Below, one piece after another: positions 11,728 through 24,118 of a stretch of DNA of 64,000 nucleotides. The notes below the pieces were generated by a model. That model was not told where the DNA came from, did not search any database, and was given only the letters and a program-made list of their open reading frames with translations. Source of the DNA: Drechslerella dactyloides (lineage: Eukaryota; Ascomycota; Orbiliomycetes; Orbiliales; Orbiliaceae); NCBI GenBank assembly GCA_020064725.1, contig JAGTWJ010000001.1:1984001-2048000 (forward strand). Direction: 5' to 3'. Numbering within the stretch: position 1 is the stretch's first letter; each line of letters opens with the position of its first letter. The translations under genes and the position numbers were made by a program.

Positions 11728-11780
11728 GATCCAATCCAATCGATCCAATCCAATCCAACCCAATCCAATCTGATCCAATC
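11728..11780. repeat. Imperfect CCAAT-pentamer repeat
   Basis: A run of GATCCAATC and CCAATCCAAC-type words with several substitutions. It also yields a repetitive Ile/Asp/Trp/Gly frame on the minus strand, which I treat as an artefact of the repeat. Numerous CCAAT words here are a by-product of the repeat and need not be Hap-complex sites. Confidence 0.8.
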
Positions 11781-14649
11781 GCCTGGCGGGCCCGGCGAAT
11801 GCGCATACGTTTCCGAGCCCACCATCCACATGTCTGTCCCACGTCACCGAGAATGAATCTCGACGACTCGGATTGCTCCTCCGTTTCGTTTCTGGAAAGT
11901 AGCTTGCCCGCTTTTGACCTTCAAGCCAGGCTGTGGCTGCAGCATGACCGAAACATAGCATGCACATATACGCACTCCCGGCACGACTTGGAGCGAGCTG
12001 ACTGCAGCGTGAGCGAGCGAGTGAGAGAGCATTGCGCGCGACAGATCCGAGTGAAGGCAGAGGAATAAAGCTGTGAAGGAGGGGAAATGCACGCTCACGC
12101 CGTTCGCTCGGCGGCTGCAGAGGAGGTGCGGTGGGCTGTCATGCGTTGTTTGCGGCTGGCATGCTGTTCTATCGATTCAGTTGGACGTAACGAGCAATGC
12201 AACTGAGGTCGACTGCAGCCGACTGGAGATGCATTCTCGCATATTGCCGCTCTAATGCACGACAAATCATCGATTCGAACAAACGCAGCTGCGTAGCCGG
12301 GCCCCGCCGGCATTCCTCTTCTTATGAAAAGTTCCTCTTTTTGGTTTTCTCGCGAGAGGGACGAGGGTAGGACCGGGATTTGTTGACAGCTTCTGCATGC
12401 ATGCCCATTGAAATTGTGCTCCGTTGAGCAATAGTGATTGGTATTCTGCCCAGAAGCAATGCAATGCAGGTGCACTCCAGCCCTCCGAGATGGTACAGTA
12501 CATCTGGCGGCGAAGGTCTCATCTTTCAGCATGTCTTTTTTCTTCCTCTCGCTCTTTTTCTTCCTTTTTTTCTTTTCTTTATTTCTTTCCGGTTTTGTTT
12601 GCCTGCTCTCAGGCCTTCGAGTTGGAAGTTAGCAGAGATCTCAAGACAGGAGCTCTAACCGGATCCCTGACATACCTGAACGGGGGTTCGTTAGCGCCAG
12701 CTCGCCACTGCATTGCATCTTGCCAATGTCTCGCGCCCATGCTACATTTCCGAGCCCAGCAATCAGCAGCTGGCCGACTGGCCGACAATCACATTATTAT
12801 GTCTTACCGAGCGAGCCGGGCTAGCTGATTTTCACTGGCATGTCCAGCTGCCATCGCCGGGGAATCTCCCGGACGTCCAATGCACTATTGGCCAATTGCA
12901 ACTCGCGATCCAGAAGTCGACACTTGGATCGGCCAAGGAGCTGCACGGCTATTTACCCACTCTCATGCCGTGCATCTGTTAACTCGGATGGTCTCAAAAG
13001 CTGACGCACACGCAGCTGGTCGGTCATGGCTCATGTCCGTCTTCGTCTTGTCCTTTGAGTTTCGATTCGATTTCGAGCTGATCTCTCCGCTCGCGCCACC
13101 TCCGGGAGGCAAGCTCGAGCATAAGACATGTGCGTAAGATTTATGTACGTACAGCACGTATGATAGGGAAGGCGGGTAGCATCACGGCAGCAGATCGCGG
13201 GTATTGAAACGAACGAGCTTAAACTCGGCCGGGCCTCGGTCAGTGCAGTGAGGCCACGTGTGGGGCATGCAGGCCTGACTTTTCCTGACGTCTCGCCCTG
13301 CTCCACCGAATGTGTCTGCGTGTCTGGACGCACGTACGAGCGCCTGCATGCATGCAAATCCGTTGACGCCTCGACCGACCCGCTGAACTCTACGCTCCGT
13401 CTTAATCATGTTCCATCGCGATCCCCTCGTATCGCCAGCGGCCACTTGCGGCGCCATAATGAGGCGCTGGCTTGCCACGGCTGCGTTGCGTGCGTTGCCC
13501 ATGTCGTTGGCTGGCCGCCGTTTTGTGAAACCATTCGCAGATCTCGCAACTCGGCCGGCAAGCCTGCTGTTAATTGCTGCTTCCCGAATGCGCCATACGC
13601 CGCCGTAAAAGAGTACCTTCTATCGATTCGCCATCGCCGTCACTGTCTCCTCCGTCCGCCGGCCACACTCCTCCCGCGAGCTCGTTCAAGATAACGATCA
13701 ACCAGCATCGGGCTACCACACCTTCTAGCCATTGGATTCGACGGCATCCCTAGCTGCTAACCCTGCTGCAGCTGCTAGTCTATCTATATATATCTGTCAC
13801 CGGCGATTAATCTCCCTCTCAAGATCCTCGCCGTACATACATCCAAGATATTGTTCCGACCGCCTGGTGGATGACCCCAACAGCAATTCTCGAACATCAT
13901 TGGTACGTGCATGCAATCCAGAAGCCCGTTCGGGGTTTACGCCTCGCAGTTTTTTTATTTTTTCTTCTCAGGCTGGTGGAGTCGCACAGTTCCCTATTCT
14001 CCACTTTTTCACCGCTCCAAAAGAGATACCCTTGGACGGGTCGGGTGCGCCGGCGTTTCCGCTTGACGTGTGGAGGGGAGGGATCGCGTCTCCTGGAAGG
14101 GAAATCCCGCAGCTAGCCAGGCAAGGACCTCTTAAGCTCCCGTCCTCGGTCATTCTTGCGTGCTCTTGCTTGCTTGCTTGATCGGCTCACGAGGGCAGCG
14201 AAGGTCGATCCCTGGTTTGGGGTTTGCATCTGGCTCGGTCCATGCACCTAGCCACCTTTACCCTCAAGGGTCATATGTCCTCTTTCTTTCAAGCGTTCGC
14301 CCCTCTCGCATCTGTTTCTGAACTGCCAGACCCACACCACAGCGTCATGCGTAGGGACAGGGAAACCCGGTTTCCAGGAGGTGAGATCTGTGTGGAGGAG
14401 CGCACGACGTTTCCGAAGCATGATCAATGATCGTTCGCAGAGCGCCTGGAATTGAGTTCCCTCTAGCTGCTGATGCTGCTGCAACCCCAAATCTGATGAT
14501 CTCCTGCAGACATGATGGTAGACGCTATGGTCGCAGACGCGGAGCTCGACCCTAACTAGCCTTCTATGATTGCTGTTACTAATTTCTTCTCGTAGTCGGA
14601 AAGAGCACAGTATCATTTGCTGCACTGGTTGCCCGGCAGTCAAGAAAAA

Positions 14650-17338
14650 ATGAGAGGACGCTCGAAGCAACCCAAGATTTCATCCTTATCGCGGGGTCGG
14701 GGTAAAAAGCACGACGATCAGATCGCTTCCTACGTGGCTGAACAGGTCACCTATCACTCCGCCTCCAGTGGGGACGGTTTTGACGAGCAAGATGGATCGG
14801 ATAATTCCGCCGTTGCCCCACGAAACGCAGCAACGAGCCTGGTCGGCGAGGATGAAGCATTATGCTTCCAAAAGACAGCTCTACCATCCTCGAGGGCGAA
14901 AAGTAAGCCCTCCCTATCTTTCTCGGATAAGACCATTCTGAACATGAACCCGATTCCGAGACATAAGCACATCCCCGACGAATAGTATTTGCATAACCCT
15001 TTATCCACCTTTTTTCCAAACAGTGTGCGCGTGCGTGCGTGCGTATGTGTGTGTTGGGGTTATTTCGTTTTCTGATTTGCTGCGATTGCACAGGGCGTCG
15101 TTATCGAGAAAGTGACGAGTTTCTCGAGGTTGCAGGGTCAGGGCTTCGTATAGAAGAGAAGGCCTTATTAGGGAAACGCCGGCGCTCAGACAGTTCTTTG
15201 CTGTCTCCAATCGGAAAGCAGCATGTGGATGACCGCAGAGAGAAAGAGTCTGTGACATCGACAGTGCCATGGTCTAGTTCGCCCATTCAACGGCCTGCGG
15301 GGACTCCTCCGAGACCTTCTGCGCAGAACACCGCATTTGAGCGACCGAAAAGACATAAGATGCGCCAATATCGGCAGCCTGATAAAAGAGAACAGCGGAC
15401 GACCCAGAAAAAAGAAATATCAGCGAAGAGGAAACCAGCGAAAAGGCTCAGGATGCCACAGCCAGCGTTTGGTACCCTTGCCTCTTCAGCTGTCGAATCA
15501 CCGTACTTACCCAGCGGTCGTCGCGTAAGTGTTAAGTCAATCACATCTTCCCCGCATCTTTGTCTCGACTGTCTCGACAAATCCTGAATTTGTCTGATTC
15601 AAATCTCCACAGGCAATGGCACCAGTACCAACCACAGCGGGACTTTTTCACAAAGGAAGAGTCTCCGCTCTCAAATCCCGTACAGCGCGTAAGGTTCCCC
15701 GGGCCGATCTGACCGCGTGCCCACAGCTTTTTCAGCTCGAGAGAACGCAATTGACTTGTTTGTCGCTTTGCAGTTCCTGATTTGAGCTTCTGTGAAATGA
15801 ACTTCCTGAAGTATGGATCTTCGGCAGAACCTGCTCAACGATCAGCTTTAGAGGAGATTGCAAAGGTTAATGAACAGGCCTCAGTTAGCTCAAATGGTGA
15901 TATCTCGTCATATTTTGAGAAAATAGCGCCCCCATCAGGTAAAGAGAACATCAACCCTGACGATTTCGTGAGACACAATTCGAGAATCCCGAGAAAGAAA
16001 CCTAGAACAGATGAATCTGCCACCCATGCGAAGCAGCCCAGAAAACAGGGATCCGAATCCGCGCCGCAGCTCCCTGTACGCAAAGGCGAGCCTGCTCAAA
16101 GGTTTGATAAAAATCTGTCGCGTCAAACACCCTCCTCTGCATCTCGACGAGAGAACGGGGAGTTCCGTTTCAGATCTCGGCATACCTCAGTGTTAAGATC
16201 ATCTCTCAGTGCTCGCGATATATCAGACTTTAGTTCACTCTCTGTGAATTTCTCCGGTAGCGCGTCTACGGAGCGGGCCATCATTGAGCTATCGGATCCC
16301 AGCGACTCGATAGTTAACTGGCTACGACGGACGGCTCATGAAAGGCTTGAAACGCCTGATGACCTGCAATCCCTCTGCGGTCGCAATCTGCCTCCAGATG
16401 TCAGAACACCCGTAGTTACTTTCAACGAGGACCTACGTTCAGCAGGTATTGAGCGTACCATCTTGCCGAATCAATATTCCCTGCAAGGAATTAGCGAAGC
16501 GTGTGCAACACTTGGATCCACGAGTTCTTTGACAAACTCGGTCGCAGGAAATGCGGGGACCCCTATTAATGATGCCGAGGAAGAGAATGATTTGCATCTG
16601 CAATTGAGCGTTGAGCCGAATTCTTATCAGCGATTGGGGTCCGAAATTCGTCGTTACAGCCCTCACGTCGATCCAATGATGCGCTTCCACGAATTGGCGA
16701 ACCGGATGATGATGCAGGGAAACGATGCGGAGCCTCGGTTTCAGCCTAATTTGGCCGGTTCGGGGTCGTTGCGTAGCCCTGGACCAGATCAGATAACACT
16801 CTTCAACGACCAATCTTACGGCGCCTTCAACCCATTGTGCTTGAAAGAAGAGCACCCGGAGTTCCAAATATATGAACAAATAGACACATTTTACAATGGC
16901 GAGGAAGAGGAGGCCCGAGATGCATCATTATCATCGCACGGACAGTATGGGGACCTTGAGGATGAGGAACTGTCGATCAGCGGCTCGTCTTTCAACAATA
17001 CCGAGCTGCCCGCTGAAGAAGATGAACACCAATTTAGGTATGGTGAGGGTCTGGGTGGGCAGATTATGCCGAATGATTACGGTTGCGGACCGACCGGAGA
17101 TCAGGATTTCATTGATCTGGAAGCCGAGTTTGGAAGGGAGCAGCCGTCCAACATGGCCGCACCGATGGATATGTTTGTTGAAGATGCAGGGGAGCAAGGT
17201 GGGGAAGTCTATCATGATTATTGCAGGTATCTGGGAAGTCAGAAGCAGCAGGCACCTGGAGGCTATGCTGGAATGGGAGACACGCAAGCTCTGCCGCCCG
17301 AATTGATGGGCTTTTGGAAGCCGCATAGGCTTTATTGA
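14650..17338 (+). CDS. Unknown 774-residue protein with KEN box, PIP-like motif and conserved-looking C-terminus
   Basis: Four exons: 14650-14902, 15094-15524, 15613-15688, 15774-17338. Donors are GTAAGC, GTAAGT and GTAAGG; acceptors are CAG; phases match throughout. The ATG at 14650 sits in AAAAAATG, a good initiation context. I do not recognise the family. The N-terminal third is basic and Ser-rich with clusters such as GKRRRSD, KRHKMR and KRKPAKRLR, likely nuclear localisation signals. Residues 294-301 (NGDISSYF) resemble a PCNA-interacting PIP box with Asn for the usual Gln; residues 310-312 form a KEN box in PPSGKENINP. The middle and C-terminus are acidic and low in predicted structure. 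The end GFWKPHRLY looks like a conserved terminal motif. Inference: nuclear, possibly cell-cycle-regulated by the anaphase-promoting complex. The last exon alone carries 521 codons. GC content at third positions is moderate, unlike genes at 44-53 kb. Confidence 0.85.
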
Positions 17339-19565
17339 TGCTATACAACATTTTGTCGCCTGTGAAAGAGATGCTGCAGACTTGGATGCTAGTGCGTTTC
17401 GGGGTATTGATTTGTTGGCCGGATATCGGGTTTGATCGGGACAGCTGTAGTTAGGATTTTTTCTCCCTTCGTTCCTTTTGAGGGAGGGGCCGTCTGTTCT
17501 TTCAACAGGCATTCGACGGCATCCTCGCGGGTTGATGTAACATATGATTATAATTATAGCTGGCGCGCGGCCAATTGCAAGCAAGTTGACGAAGAGACGT
17601 TAGAAGGTTACACAAAGCAATCTAGTCTAGACCTGCCTAGTTCTATATCCATCTGCATCTAATGCGTCCGGTCCATCTGGTTCTGGAGAGGCGTGCATGT
17701 CGTATGTATGCATACGTATGGATGTGGAGCCGGCGAGGGTGAGGCCGGGGGAACCTGGGATGGTCCGGGAAAATGTGTTGTCGTGACGTTGGGAGGCGCC
17801 TAGGAGCCTAAACTAATGGTGGGCGCCTAGGTCACGTCGCACGCAGAGGGCCTGAGCTTAGCCTCCGCGCCGTCACGGGGGTTTTCGATCCTGTGGACGA
17901 AGTAATGTGCATTTGGTGATGGCAGATAGCTGATGTCCCTTGGGAGCCATTTTACGATGCAGAAAGCGGATCCGGTCGTTTGTAAATCGAGTCTTAAAGG
18001 TATTTTTCTAGCTCCTCGAATCGAGGTCTTGGAGACACGGGATTTACCAAAGTGTCGTGAGAAATCACGCCATGTACGACAGTATACTATGAATGTATCT
18101 CTATGTAGCATATGCGGATCAGGTGAGAGCTGCTGATCACGCTCAGGCGGCTGGTTGGTAAGAGTTATCTATTGAGGTATGGAACTGGACGTGCTGTGGA
18201 TACTCGACTGGATATCGATCGCGTGATTCATTTTCATGAATACCACTACGACTATTTCGATGCATCATGCACCGGCCCACTGGACTATTTGCAATTTGTC
18301 AGCTCGGCGGATTACTTGCCCGTTCGAGGACTTGCCGGGTTCCGGTCTGCGCCGTTGTAAGCTTATGGATATTATGGCGTATGATTTTTAGATTTTCTGT
18401 AATGCTGAGTTCGATGCTGGGGACGTACGTGGAGACGGGACAGCCGAATACGAGCATCGGGATGCATGAGCTGCTGGGTGAGCTAGGGTAGCCTGTGCGC
18501 GAAATATCGCTGCCTGTATGATATAATACCTACATGTAATATCTGTGAGGGCCACCTGTATAGCTAAATAAGTACCCAGTTCGCATCTGTGGAGCACAGT
18601 TTGTCTGGTATGCATATATGCTACATGGCGTGCTTTGAAGCGGTCATGCAATGTCAGGTGCATGGCGTTGAATAGGTAGCCATATATATGCGTCGGACAG
18701 TCCTTGAAATACCAAATTGGCAGTCTCGCAAACTACAATAACAGACAAGTTGCCCTTCGGGCAGTCGACATCTCTGGGCATGTGCACTGTCCATGTACAT
18801 GTAAATGCACAGCAGATCTTAAGAGAGGACGCTTCATGCCTCTACGCAGTTGTGACGCGAAAGTAGGATTACGGCTCCACAGGAGGCTGACCGATATTAA
18901 TTATGCCGAAGTGGTTTCGTCTGGTGCTGCGGACTGATGTCTTCAGTTAGAGAGTCCTACGCCCGCTTTTGAATTACCAAGCCGGTCAGCCTATTTTCCA
19001 GCCCATCAGCCAACCAACGTTCGGCGCATGCATGCGGCGCTGAGTCAAAGGGCCGGACGCAGATGCAGGTCCGGCTCTTGCTCAAGCCGGCTGACTCTTC
19101 GCGAGCCTGATGGCCGATGCATCTGCGGCTGGGCTGGGCTGGCTGACCCGGTTGGTCGGAACGCCCTATGGTTACGATCCTGCGCGGAAAGGCTGTCGAT
19201 GTCGGGACGAACCTTTTAAATCTCTGTGATCTCATCGGTTCCCGCCTTTGCTTCCTTCCCCCCGACAAAACGAACCCGTCACCGACGTCGGAGCTGCTCG
19301 GTCGGAGTATTGAATTGAATAGACATCGTCGTTGCGACTCCAGCCGATATCGATTCCTTTGGTTGGCGCTAGGACCGCCGGACAGGCTGCTTGGCCGCGT
19401 CACAAGGATCATTTGCTTTGCACGGATAATAGCTAAGCTAGCACAACCTCAACTTCAAGTCCAACCACCAACCGCTCATCTCGCCCGCCGTCAGCCAGCC
19501 AGACTCTCGGCCATCTCTCCGTTAACGTTCTTTCGACAGGAGCACGACCTCCGAGTACGCGCAGG
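17339..19565. other. Intergenic region
   Basis: No gene recognised. It holds two copies of GGCGCCTAGG (near 17795 and 17822), a short inverted pair CGCAGATGCA / TGCATCTGCG around 19058-19120, and the leader of the penta-EF-hand gene. Confidence 0.5.
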
Positions 19566-21160
19566 ATGGCATACTATCACTCGAATCCAGGTATCCACCA
19601 CAGTCTTTTCCCGGCGCTGCTTTTGCGACCCGAGGCGACTGCCGTCAGCCGCCCGCTATCTACCCCGCCAAGCTTCCCGCTATCTCCCCGCTATCACCAC
19701 CACCGCTGACGCTGACTGTTGACATCTTGCAGACGATCTCCCGATCCACGCAGAGCCTGAGCAAGGTATGCCATAGCACCATCTCCAAACATCCGACCCA
19801 GGGCGACCGTTCGACCGCCCGGCCCCGCACCGCGGATACAAGACTAACAAGACTCTACGTGACATTCACGCAGCTGCTCAGATCCTCTCCTCCCAGAACC
19901 ACCACCATCCGAACCGTAAACCGTCCTATCCAAACCAGGGGCCCGGCCAATACGCCGGCTACGGCGGCAAACCGCAGCCACCAATCCCGCCGCAACAGTA
20001 CCAACACCCTCAAGGCCATGCCCCGCCGAACAGAACGTACACCCAATCGTCGCATGGCGGCGGCATGCCCGGCGGATTCCCAGGTTCGCCGCCGACGACT
20101 GCCGGGGCTGGGTTTGCCGGGGTAGGGCTCCCCGCCAGACCCAATAGCTCCAGACCGCCGCCGACACCCGCGCCCCCTCCCGGCGCTGATCCGACGCTGT
20201 ACCCGCTGTTCAAAGCGGTCGATAAGGACGGTAGGGCTGATCCATCCAGCTATCCAATCATATTGCTATCCTCCCCGGTCACCACTTCCGACTGGAAAGC
20301 GCATTACACGCAAGGGAGATCGACTAACACGTGTGTGCGCGCGCTCAGGAAGCGGACAACTAAGCGAGAAGGAACTGCGGGCGGCGCTGGTCAACGGCGA
20401 CTGGACGTCGTTTGATCCGCACACGGTTCGCATGATGATCAGGTAAGGCGTGGCGTGGCATGACGCGGCGTGGCGGATGTTACACAAAAAAAAAAACGCA
20501 CGCACCTGGCTATCCACGGACGCTCATTGGAACTTTGGCTGATACAATTTGCTGCTGTTACGCAGGATGTTTGACACGGACCGCGACGGCACAATTGGCT
20601 TTAACGAATTCTGGTACGACGGTGATGGCGCTCCCGAGAAGTCACGGAGATGGGTGTGGGTGTGCTAATTCGCGATGCGTAGTGGTCTATGGGGCTTCCT
20701 GGCTGCATGGCGAGCTCTGTTCGACAGATTCGATACTGATGGCAGCGGCAATATCAGCTATCAGGAATACTCTAACGCATTGGCTGGTACGTGCGAGCCC
20801 CATACATGTACATTATGCATATATTTCCATATGGGGAACGTGGCATCACTAACGCTGCTTCTTCGTGCGCCTAGCATTCGGATACCGACTATCGCCGCAG
20901 TTCGTCACGATCCTGTTCAAGTCGTACGACAAGCGCGGGGAGAACGCAATATCGTTCGATCTCTTCGTGCAGTCGTGCATTTCGCTAAAGCGGATGACGG
21001 AGGTGTTCAAGAAGTACGACGAGGATCGGGACGGGTATATCACGTTGAGTTTCGAGCAGTTCTTGACCGGTGAGCAAGAGGGTATCCTGGGCCGTGCTGT
21101 GCGGGTGGGTATGTGTGCTAACGGTCGTTCGGGAACATAGAAATCCTACGACAACGCTGA
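19566..21160 (+). CDS. Penta-EF-hand calcium-binding protein (Pef1/peflin/ALG-2 type)
   Basis: Calcium sensor of 291 residues, expected to dimerise through its fifth EF-hand and act at membranes. Eight exons: 19566-19590, 19733-19765, 19874-20230, 20349-20442, 20566-20613, 20683-20786, 20875-21069, 21141-21160. All junctions are GT...AG and keep phase. The N-terminal ~135 residues are Pro/Gly/Gln/Tyr-rich, as in peflin. EF-hand loops: DKDGSGQLSEKE (split by an intron inside the loop), DTDRDGTIGFNE, DTDGSGNISYQE, DKRGENAISFDL (lacking several ligands, probably not calcium-binding) and DEDRDGYITLSF (position 12 is not Glu). The helix between hands 2 and 3 reads LWGFLAAWRALFDRFD, as expected in this family. 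The last exon adds only EILRQR. Fungal Pef1 is the closest role I can name; the partner is unknown. Confidence 0.92.
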
Positions 21161-24118
21161 ATGTGTGGAGCCTGTCACTCTTTCACTCTGCTTTGCTGAT
21201 GACACTGTTGATATTCACCGGTTCGTCGACGGGCGTTCGATATTTTTGGCATCATTGACAGCATACGATCTGGAACAGTCTCGCCTGGGAAGCGCGTGTC
21301 TCATCGCGTGTGTAGCGTCGAGCTGGTCATTCGGCGGTCTCGTTCCGCATCCCAATGCTCCACTTGGTGGAATGCCTGGGACAGGTGGTGGATACACCGC
21401 CTTGTATCCTTTTTCGCCACGTCTTATCGCTCTGTTGTGGTTTTCGTTTGATCGGGTTTGGGTGTCACTCTTCGTGTCGATTCTACCTGTTGGATTTCGT
21501 TCTGCTGCTCTGACATGGCTATTATGAGGAAGGTTTCTTGTTATTGTCTCGTCGGCTGGATTTTTTTAACTCGTTTATGTCATGTCGTTTGTATGTAGAT
21601 AGGATCCTCGGATTGCAAATCTCATGGTTATACCCATCGGCCGCCGCATCCACCGTCCATATAGACTTGTCTCGTGAACCCTACAGACTATTTAACGGAG
21701 CCACCTTGTCGATTCGAGTAGCGAATACTCTCTATAATAGCTCTGGAAAGGCTTCGCAGAATTGAAAGTAAGTCAATATGTTAACAGTGCAATGGGAGCT
21801 ATACAGCTAGCCCCGGGCCGGGCCTAGGCTACAGGTATATATATACCGGTACATATATATACCGGCACCTGCACACATTTGCATATTCCTCAATGCTTCG
21901 CGGTAGCGCTAGCTGTAGCTGGCTTGAGTTGGTTAAGAATCAATAGATACAATATATGCTATATATTGATGGGGCCGGTCTTTAAGCCGGCTGGGTGCTA
22001 TATATAGGGAGAAGGGAAGCCGTTGAGGGTGATTTCGAATCACCGCAAGCACGCACGCACGCAGGATACTAGGGAGCGCTGTGATCCTGAGAGTGGGGAT
22101 ATACTATGCATTCAAGAGTGAATATATCGAATATCGATATATCGATACACGAAAACCGAGAGAGCCAGGTCCTGGGCAATCAATGTAAGTACGGATGGAC
22201 GAATGCCAATTAAAGAATTGGCGTACGTCCACGTAATGGCACCCACGTGCATCGAATCCACCGGGCCAAATATTTAAATCTGAACAGGGTCGATCAACTG
22301 CCATATACCCTGTTGATGTATCGATATATACTCTGATACCTTTACCACACATGAAACAAATAATGGATGATATATCGTATATAATATATCAATCACCGAG
22401 GTGCGGCAGTTTGGCATGCCAGAGAAGTAATCGGCACGGCGTCATGGTAGCATAGTAGAGACTATAGCCTCTCGCACCATGAAGGTTGGTCTCGGAAGCC
22501 AAACCCACACAGTTCCACGGGAGGGTCTGGTTTACAAGACCAATGAAGGCGATGTTATGGGTCCTTTGGCGTACACGTGAGGGACTTCCGGACCCAGCGT
22601 ACCTCGCATTGCTGATATTAGGGTCTATTGATATATGATGGCGGAACGCGCATGCGCGTTGTATCTCTGTGGACGGTGATTGAAAGGGGCGTATATCGTA
22701 ATCGGGAAGAGCGGGCACACTGCACCCTCGTGGTGAGCTTCGTCATGCCCCGCAATTCTGTTTTAATAATAAAGTTAGGCTTTCTATGAGGGTGGCAACG
22801 ATAGAGTAATGCAGGCAATATCTCAATCAAGTTGGCCGTGCACGTGTGGACGATATGATCTTATGTAGGCTACTGGCCACAGAAATCTAAGCGTAGGATC
22901 TTTATTTTGCTTGCAAATTTCTTCAACCGAATCTAAGATTGAATCGATTCGGATCTTCCGCTGAATTGAATTCATGAAGTGAACGCTTATAGCGTCTGCA
23001 CGATGCGATGGATCTAAACGCGATCTAATAGCTACCTAAACACAAGATTGACGTATCGGCGCATGGTCGGACGTCCGTTGAATTCTGCAATGTAACACGA
23101 CACTAGCCCTTTTCTCCGTCTTGAACGAAATCTTTTTTTCTTTCTGTGCAACGTGTGTGCAAAATGTAAAACAGGATGACAGGAAAAAGGAAAAAAGTGG
23201 ATACCCCCTTCTCTTGCAAGCTAAGTATTCGATCTCCCGACAGTTTTAGGTTCTATAGGAATGCCTTCAAGAAAGAATTGGATGCTCCGGTAAATCAGGT
23301 TCCGGAGAGGAGGAAAAAAAAGAGGAAAGAACAGACATCTCCTTTTTTTGGTGCTTTGGTTCTTAGAAATATTCTTTGCAGAAACCGACGAAAGGAACTT
23401 CAGTATAAACAAGGAAGCAGAAATTCATATTTTTTTTCTTGGTTCTTTTGCTTTTGAAGGCAAATGGAAGTCGTCGTGACGGGGGTTTCCTGCAATATAT
23501 TTGTCAGGGTTTCCGCCCGCAAGGCGTGTGGTGTGGACTCGGACGATAAAATAGATGAGCTTATTTGGATTTGGATTTGGATTTGGATTTGGAGCGTCTG
23601 AAAAGCCCGAAGAACATCCTTTTTATACCGTAAAGAAGTTTAAGTATAAGGAATTTTAGGCTCATTTTGGCAAGAAGCAGAAGGGAAACGTCGGTCTGAG
23701 AACGGCCGGATTTTTGATAGTAGTCTTGAATCGATCGAAGGATATGTATGTATGTGCGCGTATGTTCTTTTGGCTTTTCCGAGTAATAAAAAATATAGTA
23801 GGGGTAGTAAGTAGTGGGAGCAGGAAGGAGTAAAGTAGTAAGCGGGATGAGAGGGAAAAAGGATAAAAAACAGCAAATCAAATTCAGACCCCCAACGACG
23901 ATAATAAAGATGGAAAAAACTAACGCCCGCCAAATGCTCGAAGGAACGAGGAAACACAAACGGATTAAAAGGGAATACGGTCGCGAAACATAATTATCAG
24001 CTGGCTAGAAAGGATAAGATGTGGACGTTGGTTCCGGAGGCACAAAAGACGAAACATCGTCCCGAGCTAGTGTGGGCGGGCGAAGAGAAAGTGTGTTTGT
24101 CGAGCGGGTAGGTCGAAG
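21161..24118. other. Intergenic region with AT-rich palindromic block
   Basis: No gene recognised. Around 21820-22390 the sequence is AT-rich with self-complementary words such as GGTATATATATACC, GGTACATATATATACC and repeated TATCGATA. A hairpin GGTGATTTCGAATCACC lies near 22029. A hexanucleotide repeat is at 23563-23592. Confidence 0.5.
23563..23592. repeat. ATTTGG hexanucleotide repeat, five copies
   Basis: Five perfect head-to-tail copies of ATTTGG. The unit is not the TTAGGG telomere repeat of most filamentous fungi, and the surroundings give no sign of an internal telomere. Confidence 0.9.

Larger units (their letters stand above)
9971..14649. other. Gene-poor region, about 4.7 kb
   Basis: No recognisable gene. 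It contains pyrimidine-rich blocks (11010-11060, 12530-12600), ATCC repeats (11533-11550), a CCAAT/ATCCA pentamer-like array (11728-11780), and TGCATGCA palindromes at 10252, 12394 and 13345. The right end includes the promoter of the gene starting at 14650. Translated frames are Ser/Arg/Pro-rich and family-less. Confidence 0.5.

Noticed and set aside
11576..11842. Minus-strand frame with repeated IGLDWIG segments
   Set aside because: The repeat simply translates the CCAAT-pentamer tandem array.
23561..23959. 132-codon minus-strand hydrophobic frame
   Set aside because: Phe/Leu/Ser/Tyr composition comes from C/T-rich DNA and ends in a (SK)n tail made by the ATTTGG repeat.
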